From Leifsonia sp. Root112D2 (GTDB lineage: Bacteria > Actinomycetota > Actinomycetes > Actinomycetales > Microbacteriaceae), in the NCBI RefSeq assembly GCF_001424905.1, contig NZ_LMCU01000001.1, positions 2,349,480 to 2,413,479 on the forward strand: a stretch of 64,000 nt of DNA, read 5' to 3'. The translations under genes and the position numbers were made by a program. The first letter of the stretch is position 1. The number at the start of each line of letters is the position of its first letter. Shown one piece after another: positions 6,864 through 15,144 of this stretch. The notes under the pieces were generated by a model that worked only from the letters and a program-made list of their open reading frames with translations, made no database searches and was not told the origin of the DNA.

Positions 6864-8395
6864 TGGCGCTGGGCCGCACCTTCTCCATAGCTCTCATCGG
6901 AATGAGTGGCGCCGTGGTCGAGGTAGAGGCCGACATCTCCGCGGGCCTGCCCTCGTTTGTGATCATCGGTTTGCCCGACACGGCATTGGCCGAGGCACGC
7001 GACAGGGTGCGGGCGGCAGCGGTGAACTCCGGATGCCCCATCACCGGTCACAAGCTCACCATCAACCTGTCGCCGGCCGCGCTGCCCAAGCATGGCTCGG
7101 GCTTCGATCTCGCCATAGCGGTGGCGAGCCTGGCGGCGGCGGGCGATGTCTCGGCCTCCTCCGTGCAGTCTGTCGTGCACCTGGGCGAATTGGGGTTGGA
7201 CGGCCGGCTGCGTCCAATGGCTGGCGTGCTGCCCGCCGTTCTCGCTGCGTTCCGAGCGGGCCAGAGAACGGTAATGGTTCCGGCCGGCAACGCCGACGAG
7301 GCGTCGCTCGTTCCCGACATGAGGGTGATTCCTGTTGCCTCCCTGCTTGAGGCGGCGATCTGGCATGGCGGCGAGTTCGAGCCCGTTGTCGTGGAGCCAA
7401 TCATGGTGGCCGCGCCGCTCGCCGCCGAAGAGCCGACACAGGACCTTTCCGATGTCGTGGGCAACGAGGAGGCCATCAAGGCGTTGCTTGTCGCCGCGGC
7501 TGGTGGCCATCATCTCTTCATGCTCGGCCCGCCGGGGGCAGGCAAAACCATGCTCGCCGCGCGCCTGCCGGGCATTCTGCCCGACCTTGAAGGGGCAGCG
7601 GCGCTCGAGGCCACGTCGATGCGCTCGCTCGCGGGAGGCGTCGTCGGCGCGGACCTCATGCGTCGGCCGCCGCTGGAGGCGCCGCATCACACGGCGACCG
7701 CGGCGGCCATGGTCGGCGGAGGCAGCGGCCAGATTCGGCCAGGGGCCGCGGCGCGGGCCTCCCACGGCGTGCTGTTTCTCGACGAGGCGCCCGAGTTCGC
7801 CTCCTCGGTGCTCGACGTGTTGCGGCAGCCGCTCGAGTCGGGCACCATCAGCATTCACCGCGCCAATGCCGTCGCGCACTTTCCCGGCCGCTTTCAGCTC
7901 GTGATGGCCGCGAACCCGTGCCCCTGTGGGCAGTATGGGGCGATGGACTCCGAGTGCAGCTGCACTCCGAATCTGCGCAGGCGCTATCTTGCCCGGGTCT
8001 CCGGACCGCTGTTGGATCGCATCGACATCCAACTCTGGCTGCGCCGCATCACGGCCGCCCAGCTCCGATTGGCCGATGAGACCCGTATGACCAGCGCGGA
8101 CGCTCGCGCGCGGGTCGTCGAGGCTCGTGCTGCCGCTGCCGCGCGGCTCTCAGACACGCCGTGGTCGCTCAACGGGCAGGTCTCGGGCCCCTGGCTGCGC
8201 GACCGCAGACGCCGCCTCGGCCGCATGACCACTGCCTCCCTGGATCGAGCCCTGGAACGCGGTGGCATCACCATGCGCGGTTATGACCGCGTCTTGCGCC
8301 TGGCCTGGACTGTCGCCGACCTGGCCGGCAGCACGGCTCCAACCGCCGAACACATCGGCACGGCACTCTACCTGCGACGAGGAATGACCCCATGA
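6863..8395 (+). CDS. ComM/YifB-like AAA+ ATPase (Mg-chelatase subunit-like)
   Basis: 510 residues from the GTG at 6863, which overlaps the TAG of the upstream gene. N-terminal Lon-protease-like domain (residues 1-190), then AAA+ domain with Walker A LGPPGAGKTM (about 221-230), Walker B GVLFLDEAPEF (about 301) and sensor/ANPCPCG region, and a C-terminal Mg-chelatase helical domain. In naturally competent bacteria ComM is a hexameric helicase that promotes branch migration during integration of transformed DNA. The stop overlaps the dprA ATG, so the genes are coupled. Confidence 0.93.
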   Translation: MALGRTFSIALIGMSGAVVEVEADISAGLPSFVIIGLPDTALAEARDRVRAAAVNSGCPITGHKLTINLSPAALPKHGSGFDLAIAVASLAAAGDVSASSVQSVVHLGELGLDGRLRPMAGVLPAVLAAFRAGQRTVMVPAGNADEASLVPDMRVIPVASLLEAAIWHGGEFEPVVVEPIMVAAPLAAEEPTQDLSDVVGNEEAIKALLVAAAGGHHLFMLGPPGAGKTMLAARLPGILPDLEGAAALEATSMRSLAGGVVGADLMRRPPLEAPHHTATAAAMVGGGSGQIRPGAAARASHGVLFLDEAPEFASSVLDVLRQPLESGTISIHRANAVAHFPGRFQLVMAANPCPCGQYGAMDSECSCTPNLRRRYLARVSGPLLDRIDIQLWLRRITAAQLRLADETRMTSADARARVVEARAAAAARLSDTPWSLNGQVSGPWLRDRRRRLGRMTTASLDRALERGGITMRGYDRVLRLAWTVADLAGSTAPTAEHIGTALYLRRGMTP

Positions 8396-9726
8396 AGACA
8401 TTTGGACTGGAAACGAGCCGAGTTCGAGCGCTGGTCGATGCTGTGGCGGTACCCTCGGCATCCGATGAGGAGTCGGCTGGACCCGAGCCGCGGGCGGGTG
8501 CCGAGCAGAACCCCGTTGAACAGAACACCGTTGAACAGAACACCGTCGAGCAGATAACCGCCGAACAGAGCACCGCCGAGCGATTCGCGCTCGGTGCCTG
8601 GTCGACGCTCGTCGAGCCCGGTGACGGCGACGCGGGCGTGCTCGTCGCCGCACTCGGGGGCGCGGCGGCATTGAGCGCCGTCATTGAACAGCATCCGGCC
8701 GAGCGAATCGCCGCGGCGATCGCCGAACGCGATGGAGAGCTGGCCGAACGCATCGTCACAGAGCTGCCGGAGGCGCTCGCCCGCTGGCGGCCGCGTCTGC
8801 AGTCAACCGCCACGGTGCACGCCTTCGAAATGGCGGCGCGCATCGGTGCGCGCCTCATCACCCCGGCCGATCCGGCCTGGCCGAGCGGGCTGCACGGCCT
8901 CGGAGCCCATGCGCCGCTCGCTCTCTGGCTGCGCGGCACGACGGATGCCTGCGAGAGGATGCAGAGATCCATCGCCCTGGTCGGCGCGCGCGCGGCAACC
9001 GGATACGGCGAGCATGTGGCGATGGAAGCTGCGGCCGGGCTCGTCGACCGCGGTTTCGCGATCGTCTCCGGTGCCGCCTACGGCATCGACGGAATGGCCC
9101 ACCGATCGGCTCTGGCGAGCAAGGGGGACACGATCGCTTTTCTCGCCGGTGGGGTCGATCGCTTCTATCCAAGCGGGCACGACGCCCTGCTCACCCGTAT
9201 CACCGAGCACGGGGCGGTGCTCTCGGAGATGCCCTGCGGGGCCGCCCCCACAAAATGGAGGTTCCTGCAGCGCAATCGGTTGATTGCTGCGGCGAGCCAG
9301 GCCACGGTCGTGCTTGAGGCGGGCCGGCGTTCCGGTTCTCTCAATACCGCAGGTCACGCCGCGGCCCTGGGCCGGCCCCTGGGGGCGGTTCCCGGGCCGG
9401 TGACGAGCCCTGCCTCCGCCGGCTGCCATCGTCTCATCCGCGATTACGATGCCGTGTGTGTGACTGGCCCTGCCGAGATGGCCGAATTGGTGGAGGGATT
9501 TACCGATGCCGAAGGCGCGCAGCGGCTCAATACCTCGATGTTGCGATCGGCGGAGGAGACCCGAGTGCTCGATGCGCTGAGTCGACGAAGCGCACGGCCT
9601 CTCAACGACATCGCGCGCCGTGCGGGCATGACCGTCGCCGCGGTTGGCTCGGTACTCGGCATCCTTCAGCTCGAGGGCGGCGTGGCCGAGCGCACCTCCG
9701 GCTGGATCATCGCAGCGAAACGATGA
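8392..9726 (+). CDS. dprA: DNA-processing protein DprA
   Basis: 444 residues. DprA loads RecA onto incoming single-stranded DNA during transformation. The Rossmann core spans about residues 170-360 with SGAAYGIDGMAHRSALASKG (from 226) and a C-terminal winged-helix DML1-like region (about 385-444). The first 75 residues are an atypical extension with five tandem pentapeptides of the type EQNTV (residues 38-62, see repeat), which are outside the conserved fold. ATG overlaps the TGA of the upstream gene. Placed between comM-like and xerC as is usual in actinobacteria. Confidence 0.95.
   Translation: MKTFGLETSRVRALVDAVAVPSASDEESAGPEPRAGAEQNPVEQNTVEQNTVEQITAEQSTAERFALGAWSTLVEPGDGDAGVLVAALGGAAALSAVIEQHPAERIAAAIAERDGELAERIVTELPEALARWRPRLQSTATVHAFEMAARIGARLITPADPAWPSGLHGLGAHAPLALWLRGTTDACERMQRSIALVGARAATGYGEHVAMEAAAGLVDRGFAIVSGAAYGIDGMAHRSALASKGDTIAFLAGGVDRFYPSGHDALLTRITEHGAVLSEMPCGAAPTKWRFLQRNRLIAAASQATVVLEAGRRSGSLNTAGHAAALGRPLGAVPGPVTSPASAGCHRLIRDYDAVCVTGPAEMAELVEGFTDAEGAQRLNTSMLRSAEETRVLDALSRRSARPLNDIARRAGMTVAAVGSVLGILQLEGGVAERTSGWIIAAKR
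8503..8577 (+). repeat. Five 15-bp tandem repeats inside dprA
   Basis: Units starting at 8503, 8518, 8533, 8548 and 8563 are variants of GAACAGAACACCGTT and encode five pentapeptides (EQNPV, EQNTV, EQNTV, EQITA, EQSTA). Units two and three differ only at the last base. Multiples of three keep the frame, so copy-number change would be tolerated. Confidence 0.9.
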
Positions 9727-9776
9727 TCAGGGCGTGGCGGTGGCACAAAACGGGGCAGTGAGGCGATGCTGGAGGA

Positions 9777-10730
9777 ATGGAGATCGGGCGCGCGATAGAC
9801 GACTTTACGTCGCATCTCGCCGCGGAGCGTGGCTATTCGCCGCAGACCGTTCGCGCCTATCGCTCCGACCTGACGGCGCTGCACGGCTTCGCGGCGCAAC
9901 GCGGCGTCGCATCCACAGCTGAGCTCGACCTCGAGCTGTTGAGGGACTGGCTGTGGCAGGCGTCGCAAGACGGGCTGGCCAAGGCCACTCTCGCGCGTCG
10001 CTCCGCATCCGCGAAGAGTTTCGGCGCCTGGCTGGCGCGCACCGGCAGCATCAGCACCGATGTGTCATCACGGCTGCGCGCACCCCGACCCGACCGAACC
10101 CTTCCGCGCGTGATCAATCGGGAACAGATGGCGGCAATGCTGGCCGGACTCGCCGAGAACGCCGCGCAGCCTGGCGAAAACCGCCCGGGCGCACTGCGCG
10201 ATCTCGCGATCATCGAGCTGCTATACGCCTCCGCCCTGCGCGTCTCTGAACTCACCGGGCTCGATCTCGACGACGTCGACCTCGACCGGCTCACAGTGCG
10301 AGTGCTCGGCAAGGGCTCCAAGGAACGAGTGGTGCCATTCGGCGTTCCCGCGCAGTCCGCGATAGTCGACTACGTGCGGCTGGGGCGGCCCGCGCTCGCC
10401 GCCGGACAGGGCACGCGGAACGGCTCCACGGCACTCGGGGGCCCGGATGCCACGCACGCCCTGTTTCTCGGCGCACGCGGGCGCCGGCTCAACTCCCGCA
10501 CCGTCTACCAACTCGTGACAGGGCTGCTGGCGGATGTTCCGGGAACGGGTCCGTCAGGACCGCACGCGCTGCGGCACACCGCCGCAACCCACCTGCTCGA
10601 CGGCGGGGCGGATCTGCGTGCCGTTCAGGAGATGCTCGGCCACGCCAACCTGGGCACCACCCAGATCTACACGCACGTCTCCACCGAGCGGCTCAAAGAG
10701 AGCTACCGGTTGGCGCATCCGCGCGCCTGA
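9777..10730 (+). CDS. xerC: Tyrosine recombinase XerC
   Basis: 317 residues, resolves chromosome dimers at dif together with XerD. SAM-like N-terminal domain (residues 5-100), catalytic domain with the R-H-R-H-Y set visible: ALRVSELTG (Arg near 154), HALRHTAATHLL (His, Arg near 263-266), GHANLGTT (His near 288) and nucleophile in IYTHVS (Tyr near 298). GGAGG directly precedes the ATG. Position after dprA is the standard actinobacterial location of a chromosomal XerC, so this is not evidence of a mobile element. Confidence 0.94.
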   Translation: MEIGRAIDDFTSHLAAERGYSPQTVRAYRSDLTALHGFAAQRGVASTAELDLELLRDWLWQASQDGLAKATLARRSASAKSFGAWLARTGSISTDVSSRLRAPRPDRTLPRVINREQMAAMLAGLAENAAQPGENRPGALRDLAIIELLYASALRVSELTGLDLDDVDLDRLTVRVLGKGSKERVVPFGVPAQSAIVDYVRLGRPALAAGQGTRNGSTALGGPDATHALFLGARGRRLNSRTVYQLVTGLLADVPGTGPSGPHALRHTAATHLLDGGADLRAVQEMLGHANLGTTQIYTHVSTERLKESYRLAHPRA

Positions 10731-10776
10731 GGTCCCGTGTAGCGCAACCCCTGCGGCACTCTTCGCAGCGCATACC

Positions 10777-11364
10777 TCAATCCAGCGGCAGCAACACCGC
10801 CCGTGGCACCCCACCGAAAAAGAGCAACGGGGAGACGTACTCTCCCTCCCGTCGCACCCCGAAGTGCACACAACGTTGGTCGCAGTGCCCTCCGGATGCG
10901 ACGCGGGCCACCTCCTCGCCTCGCGCCACCGGCTCACCCTTCGCGAGCGTGGTCTTTACCGGTTCGAAGCTGAGCAGCAGGCCATCTGAGCTCTGCAGCG
11001 TCAGCACCGGTCGCCCGGCGACCATTCCGGCAAAATACACCGTGCTTGAGGTGGGGGAATGGATAGCATCGGCGAGCTGCGCGGGCATGTCGATTCCACG
11101 ATGCCCCGCCGAATAGTGCGTCTTCGGGGCCTCGAACCCACGGAGAACGCGCCAGGGCGGCGTGAGCGGCCAGGCCCACGCGGTTGTGGCATCCTGCGCG
11201 GCGGCGCCCATGGCGGCGGCGTCGGCCCGGGGAGTCGGCAAGCTCGTCCCAGGGCTTGCGTGCGCCGCGCTTGCTGCCCCGGTCACGCACAGGCCGACCG
11301 TGACGAGCAACGCCACTCGGCGTGTTCGCCGGCCGTTCCGTCTCCTGAACCGTGACGCATTCAT
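10777..11364 (-). CDS. Secreted M23 (LytM-type) protein with degenerate active site
   Basis: 195 residues from the ATG at 11364 (AGGAG upstream). Signal peptide: basic RFRRRNGRRTRR then VALLVTVGLCVTGAASAAHA, cleavage expected near residue 36. M23 fold with zinc ligands GHRGID (His88, Asp92) and His167. However the HxH motif reads CVH (Cys165 in place of the first His) and the position of the other catalytic His (YAH in LytM) reads LSFEP, so catalytic histidines are missing. Probably a wall-binding or amidase-regulating protein. It faces xerC convergently and is divergent from the sugar transporter. Confidence 0.88.
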   Translation of the reverse strand: MNASRFRRRNGRRTRRVALLVTVGLCVTGAASAAHASPGTSLPTPRADAAAMGAAAQDATTAWAWPLTPPWRVLRGFEAPKTHYSAGHRGIDMPAQLADAIHSPTSSTVYFAGMVAGRPVLTLQSSDGLLLSFEPVKTTLAKGEPVARGEEVARVASGGHCDQRCVHFGVRREGEYVSPLLFFGGVPRAVLLPLD

Positions 11365-11543
11365 AGCTCCTGATTGTGGTCGGCGATCGAGGCAGCGTGC
11401 GCCGAAGTGAGGCGTTCGGTGCACCGACGCGTGACGGGGCACTCTGTGCAGGAGGAGACAGCGCAGGAGAAGACACGGCGCGCGCAACCCCTTGCTCGTC
11501 GTTGAACGCGGAGTACCGTGAAAACGAAACGAAGGGGGCTCAC

Positions 11544-13019
11544 GTGTCGAATTCAGATGCAGGTCAAGGTTCGAACGGCGCGGGGGAGGGCTCGGCCCCG
11601 TCGCATCGCGGAAAGGTTCTGGGCGTCACTCTGGCGGCTGCCCTCGGTGGTCTTCTGTTCGGATTCGATACCTCCGTCATCAACGGTGCCGTCGACTCAA
11701 TCAAGTCCGACTTCCATCTTGGATCTGCCGCCGTCGGTATCACGGTGGCCATCACGCTCATCGGCTGTGCGATAGGTGCTTGGTTCGCCGGGCAACTGGC
11801 CGACGCGTGGGGGCGCAAGCCCGTCATGCTCCTGGCGGCCGTGTTGTTCGTCGCCAGTTCGATCGGATCCGGCTTCGCCTTCGCCGACTGGGATCTCATG
11901 GCATGGCGGCTCATCGGCGGCCTCGCGATAGGAATCGCTTCGGTGATAGCTCCCGCATACATCGGTGAGATCGCGCCTGCGAAGTACCGCGGCGGGCTCA
12001 GCTCGCTCCAACAACTCGCCATCACCCTCGGTATCTTCCTTGCCCTGCTCTCGGATGCAGCGCTGGCCGGCTCGGCAGGAGGCGCGGCAAAGGAATTGTG
12101 GTGGGGCCTGCCCGCCTGGCGCTGGATGCTCCTCGTCGGCGTCATCCCCGCACTCGTCTACGGCATTCTGTCCCTGACCATTCCTGAGTCGCCGCAGTTC
12201 CTCATCCGCAAGAAACGGAAGGACGACGCTCTTGAGGTCATCCGCAACGTCACCGGTGCATCCGACCCCCAGAAGCGCATGGATGAGATTGAGGAAAGTC
12301 TCGAGAACGAGAAGCGGGCAAGCTACCGCGATCTGCGCGGTAAGGCGCTCGGACTGCAGCCGATTCTCTGGATCGGTATCGGCATGGCGGCCTTCCAGCA
12401 GCTGGTCGGCATCAACGCGATCTTCTACTACTCGACGACGCTCTGGAGGTCTGTCGGGTTCAGTGAAAGCGACTCGTTCGTCACCTCGGTGATCACCGCC
12501 GTCATCAACGTCGTGCTCACCTTCGTCGCCATTTTCTTCGTCGACAAGGTCGGCCGCAAGAAGCTGCTGCTGATCGGTTCGGTCGGCATGTTTGTCGGAC
12601 TCGTCGCCGCGGCGATCTCCTTCACCCAGGCCACCGGATCCGGTAACAACATCAGCTTGCCCCAGCCGTGGGGCGTGATCGCCCTGTTCGGCGCGAATCT
12701 GTTCGTCATCTTCTTCGCCGCGACGTGGGGACCCGTCATGTGGGTGGTGCTCGGCGAGGTGTTCCCGAACAAGATTCGTGGGTTGGGTCTCGGCATCGCC
12801 ACGGCGTTCAACTGGATCTTCAACTTTCTGGTCACCCTGCTGTTCCCGATCTTCAGCCAGGCCGTCGGGCTCGGCTTCGTCTACGCGGCATTCGCCCTCT
12901 TCGCGGCGCTGTCCTTCTGGTTCGTGGCCGCGCTGCTGCCCGAGGTCAATGGGCTCGAACTGGAAGACAAGGGCAAGCTCGAGCGGGGCGTACGGAAGCC
13001 GCAGACGACCTCGTCCTGA
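11544..13019 (+). CDS. Sugar/H+ symporter, major facilitator superfamily (sugar porter family)
   Basis: 491 residues from GTG at 11544, with AAGGGGG upstream; longer in-frame readings reach into the promoter region. Twelve membrane helices. Sugar-porter hallmarks: LFGFDTSVINGA in helix 1, DAWGRKP between helices 2 and 3, PESPQFLI before the central loop, GINAIFYYS in helix 7, VDKVGRKK between 8 and 9, and GEVFPNKIRG between 10 and 11. The family includes XylE, GlcP and AraE; substrate (glucose, xylose or similar) cannot be fixed. It interrupts the usual neighbourhood of the M23 gene and rpsB. Confidence 0.93.
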   Translation: MSNSDAGQGSNGAGEGSAPSHRGKVLGVTLAAALGGLLFGFDTSVINGAVDSIKSDFHLGSAAVGITVAITLIGCAIGAWFAGQLADAWGRKPVMLLAAVLFVASSIGSGFAFADWDLMAWRLIGGLAIGIASVIAPAYIGEIAPAKYRGGLSSLQQLAITLGIFLALLSDAALAGSAGGAAKELWWGLPAWRWMLLVGVIPALVYGILSLTIPESPQFLIRKKRKDDALEVIRNVTGASDPQKRMDEIEESLENEKRASYRDLRGKALGLQPILWIGIGMAAFQQLVGINAIFYYSTTLWRSVGFSESDSFVTSVITAVINVVLTFVAIFFVDKVGRKKLLLIGSVGMFVGLVAAAISFTQATGSGNNISLPQPWGVIALFGANLFVIFFAATWGPVMWVVLGEVFPNKIRGLGLGIATAFNWIFNFLVTLLFPIFSQAVGLGFVYAAFALFAALSFWFVAALLPEVNGLELEDKGKLERGVRKPQTTSS

Positions 13020-13036
13020 GGCGCATCCGCGGATGA

Positions 13037-13169
13037 TATGATTTCTGCTGCACCCCGCTTGCCGGGGTGACTACGCGTGCCTGCTTACGGCAACGCATCC
13101 TCCGGTCCCCGACTCACCTCGGGGCGGATGCGTGCCACGGCACCAGGAGTGGGGATCGACCGATCCCAC
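13037..13169 (+). promoter_or_regulatory. rpsB promoter and structured 5' leader
   Basis: TATGAT at 13037-13042 is a good -10 box, giving a leader of about 180 bases before the rpsB ATG. The leader holds three hairpins: CACCCCG/CGGGGTG (13051-13069), a two-part stem GCATCC..CCCCGA/TCGGGG..GGATGC (13095-13131) and a bulged GGGATCG/CGATCCC stem near 13152-13169. Such a leader suggests autogenous control by S2, known in other bacteria; no family match is claimed. Confidence 0.5.
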
Positions 13170-13229
13170 ACAGATAACCGATTGGTCTTCTCAGGTGCGC
13201 CCGAGAAGAACCGGAACAGGAGAACGGCC

Positions 13230-14159
13230 ATGGCCGTCGTCACCATTCGCCAGCTGCTCGACAGCGGCGTGCACTTTGGACACCAGACCCGCCGCTGGAA
13301 CCCCAAGATGAAGCGATTCATCCTTACGGAGCGCTCGGGCAGCCACATCATCGACCTGCAGCAGTCGCTTGCCTACATCGACAAGACCTACGACTACGTC
13401 AAGGAGACGGTCGCCCATGGCGGCACGATTCTCTTCGTCGGCACCAAGAAGCAGGCCCAGAACGCCATCGCCGAGCAGGCGCAGCGCGTCGGCCAGCCGT
13501 TCGTCAACCAGCGCTGGCTGGGTGGTCTGCTGACCAACTTCCAGACGGTCTCCAAGCGTCTTGCCCGCATGAAGGAGCTCGAGGAGCTCGACTTCGAGGG
13601 AACCACGAGTGGTTTCACCAAGAAGGAACTGCTGATCAAGAAGCGCGAGCTCGACAAGCTGCACAAGTCGCTCGGCGGTATCCGCAATCTCACCAAGACG
13701 CCGAGCGCGCTGTGGGTTGTCGACACCAAGAAAGAGCACCTGGCAATCGACGAGGCTCGCAAGCTCGGCATCCCCGTCATCGCGATCCTCGACAGCAACT
13801 GTGACCCCGACGAGGTGCAGTACCCGATCCCGGGTAACGACGACGCCATCCGCTCCGTCGGCCTGCTCACGCGCATTGTCGCGGATGCCGCGGCCGAGGG
13901 CCTGATCCAGCGTCACCAGAAGCCTGAAGATTCCGATGCACCCGTCGAGCCGATGGCCGAATGGGAGGCAGAGCTGCTCAAGGCTTCCGAGAGCGACAGC
14001 TCGCAGCAGGCCAGCGCTGAGACCGAGAAGGCCGCAGACGCCGACCTCGCCGAGGCCAAGGCGGATTCCGCCGAGGTCGCATCCGAGGCCGAGGCCGTCG
14101 TTGCGCCCGAGGCAGAAGCCGCATCCGAGGCAGAGGCCGCGCCCGCCGAGGCCAAGTAG
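13230..14159 (+). CDS. rpsB: 30S ribosomal protein S2
   Basis: 309 residues from ATG at 13230 with AGGAG nine bases upstream. The first 230 residues are normal S2 (LLDSGVHFGHQTRRWNPKMK, QRWLGGLLTNF, AIDEARKLGIPVIAILDSNC). After about residue 240 follows a 65-residue Ala/Glu-rich tail (TEKAADADLAEAKADS and EAE repeats) that carries no fold of its own; such acidic tails are common in actinobacterial S2. Followed by tsf after 45 bases, the standard pair. Confidence 0.98.
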   Translation: MAVVTIRQLLDSGVHFGHQTRRWNPKMKRFILTERSGSHIIDLQQSLAYIDKTYDYVKETVAHGGTILFVGTKKQAQNAIAEQAQRVGQPFVNQRWLGGLLTNFQTVSKRLARMKELEELDFEGTTSGFTKKELLIKKRELDKLHKSLGGIRNLTKTPSALWVVDTKKEHLAIDEARKLGIPVIAILDSNCDPDEVQYPIPGNDDAIRSVGLLTRIVADAAAEGLIQRHQKPEDSDAPVEPMAEWEAELLKASESDSSQQASAETEKAADADLAEAKADSAEVASEAEAVVAPEAEAASEAEAAPAEAK

Positions 14160-14204
14160 CCCGGTCACCACATACATCTTCGAAAGACAAGGTTTTCAAC
14201 CAAC

Positions 14205-15032
14205 ATGGCAAACATCAGCATCGCTGACATCAAGGCCCTGCGCGAGCAGCTCGGCACGGGCATGGTCGACACGAAGAAGGCTCTCGAGGAGGCCGACGGT
14301 GACCTCGAGAAGGCCACCGAGATCCTGCGTCTCAAGGGTGCGAAGGGCAACGCGAAGCGTGCCGATCGCTCCACGAGCGAAGGGCTTGTCGCCGCGAAGG
14401 AGAACGGAACAAGCGCCACTCTGATCGAGCTCGCCTGCGAGACCGACTTCGTGGCCAAGGGCGAGAAGTTCATTGCGCTGGCCGACAAGGTTCTCGACGC
14501 GGTAGTTGCCGCCGGTGCCACCACGGTGGCCGAGGCCCTCGCGGCCCCGGCCGGCGCGGGCACCGTGGCCGAGCTGATCGACGGTGAGGCCGCGATCATC
14601 GGTGAGAAGTTCGAATTGCGCCGCCTGGCGGTCATCTCCGGCGAGCACTTCGCCATCTACCTGCACAAGACCTCTAAGGATCTGCCCCCGCAGGTCGGTG
14701 TGGTCGTCGGATACAGCGGAGACGACGCAGAGACCGCACGCAGCATTGCGCAACACATCTCGTTCGCCAATCCTGAGTACCTGACGCGCGACGAGGTTCC
14801 TGCCGAAGCGGTCGAGAACGAGCGCCGCATCGTCGAGGAGATCTCGCGCAACGAGGGCAAGCCCGAGGCCGCACTTCCGAAGATCATCGAGGGCCGTCTG
14901 GGTGCCTACTTCAAGCAGGTTTCCCTGCTCGAGCAGGACTACGCCAAGGACAACAAGCTCAACGTCGGCAAGGTCGTCGCCGAGGCGGGGCTGAGCCTGT
15001 CGGGCTTCGCCCGCTTCAAGGTCGGCGCCTAA
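14205..15032 (+). CDS. tsf: Elongation factor Ts
   Basis: 275 residues. Nucleotide exchange factor for EF-Tu. The N-terminal UBA-like domain has the signature LREQLGTGMVDTKKALEEA (residues 11-29) and ELACETDFVAKGEKF is present at about residue 77. Cotranscribed with rpsB. A classical intrinsic terminator follows within 15 bases, closing the rpsB-tsf operon. Confidence 0.98.
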   Translation: MANISIADIKALREQLGTGMVDTKKALEEADGDLEKATEILRLKGAKGNAKRADRSTSEGLVAAKENGTSATLIELACETDFVAKGEKFIALADKVLDAVVAAGATTVAEALAAPAGAGTVAELIDGEAAIIGEKFELRRLAVISGEHFAIYLHKTSKDLPPQVGVVVGYSGDDAETARSIAQHISFANPEYLTRDEVPAEAVENERRIVEEISRNEGKPEAALPKIIEGRLGAYFKQVSLLEQDYAKDNKLNVGKVVAEAGLSLSGFARFKVGA

Positions 15033-15043
15033 GCATCGTGCAG

Positions 15044-15081
15044 GGGTCCGGATCGCGCACTGCGATCCGGGCCCCTTTTTT
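15044..15081 (+). terminator. Rho-independent terminator after tsf
   Basis: GGGGTCCGGATCGC (15044-15057) pairs with GCGATCCGGGCCCC (one mismatch) and is followed by six to seven T. It is the only hairpin plus T-tract of classical form that I see in the window. Confidence 0.92.
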
Positions 15082-15144
15082 CTGCGCGAACGCGCTCATC
15101 CCAGTACCTTAGAAATGCCCCTAACCGCAAAGGACGTTGAACGC

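Noticed and set aside
9777..10730. Tyrosine recombinase as an integrase of a mobile element
   Set aside because: It lies in the conserved dprA-xerC position, has no adjacent tRNA, attachment repeats or phage genes.
13051..13069. CACCCCG/CGGGGTG hairpin as terminator of the sugar porter gene
   Set aside because: It lies downstream of a good -10 box and has no T-tract; more likely part of the rpsB leader.
13191..14177. 328-codon open frame opposite rpsB
   Set aside because: Leu/Gly/Asp-rich shadow of a universally conserved ribosomal gene.
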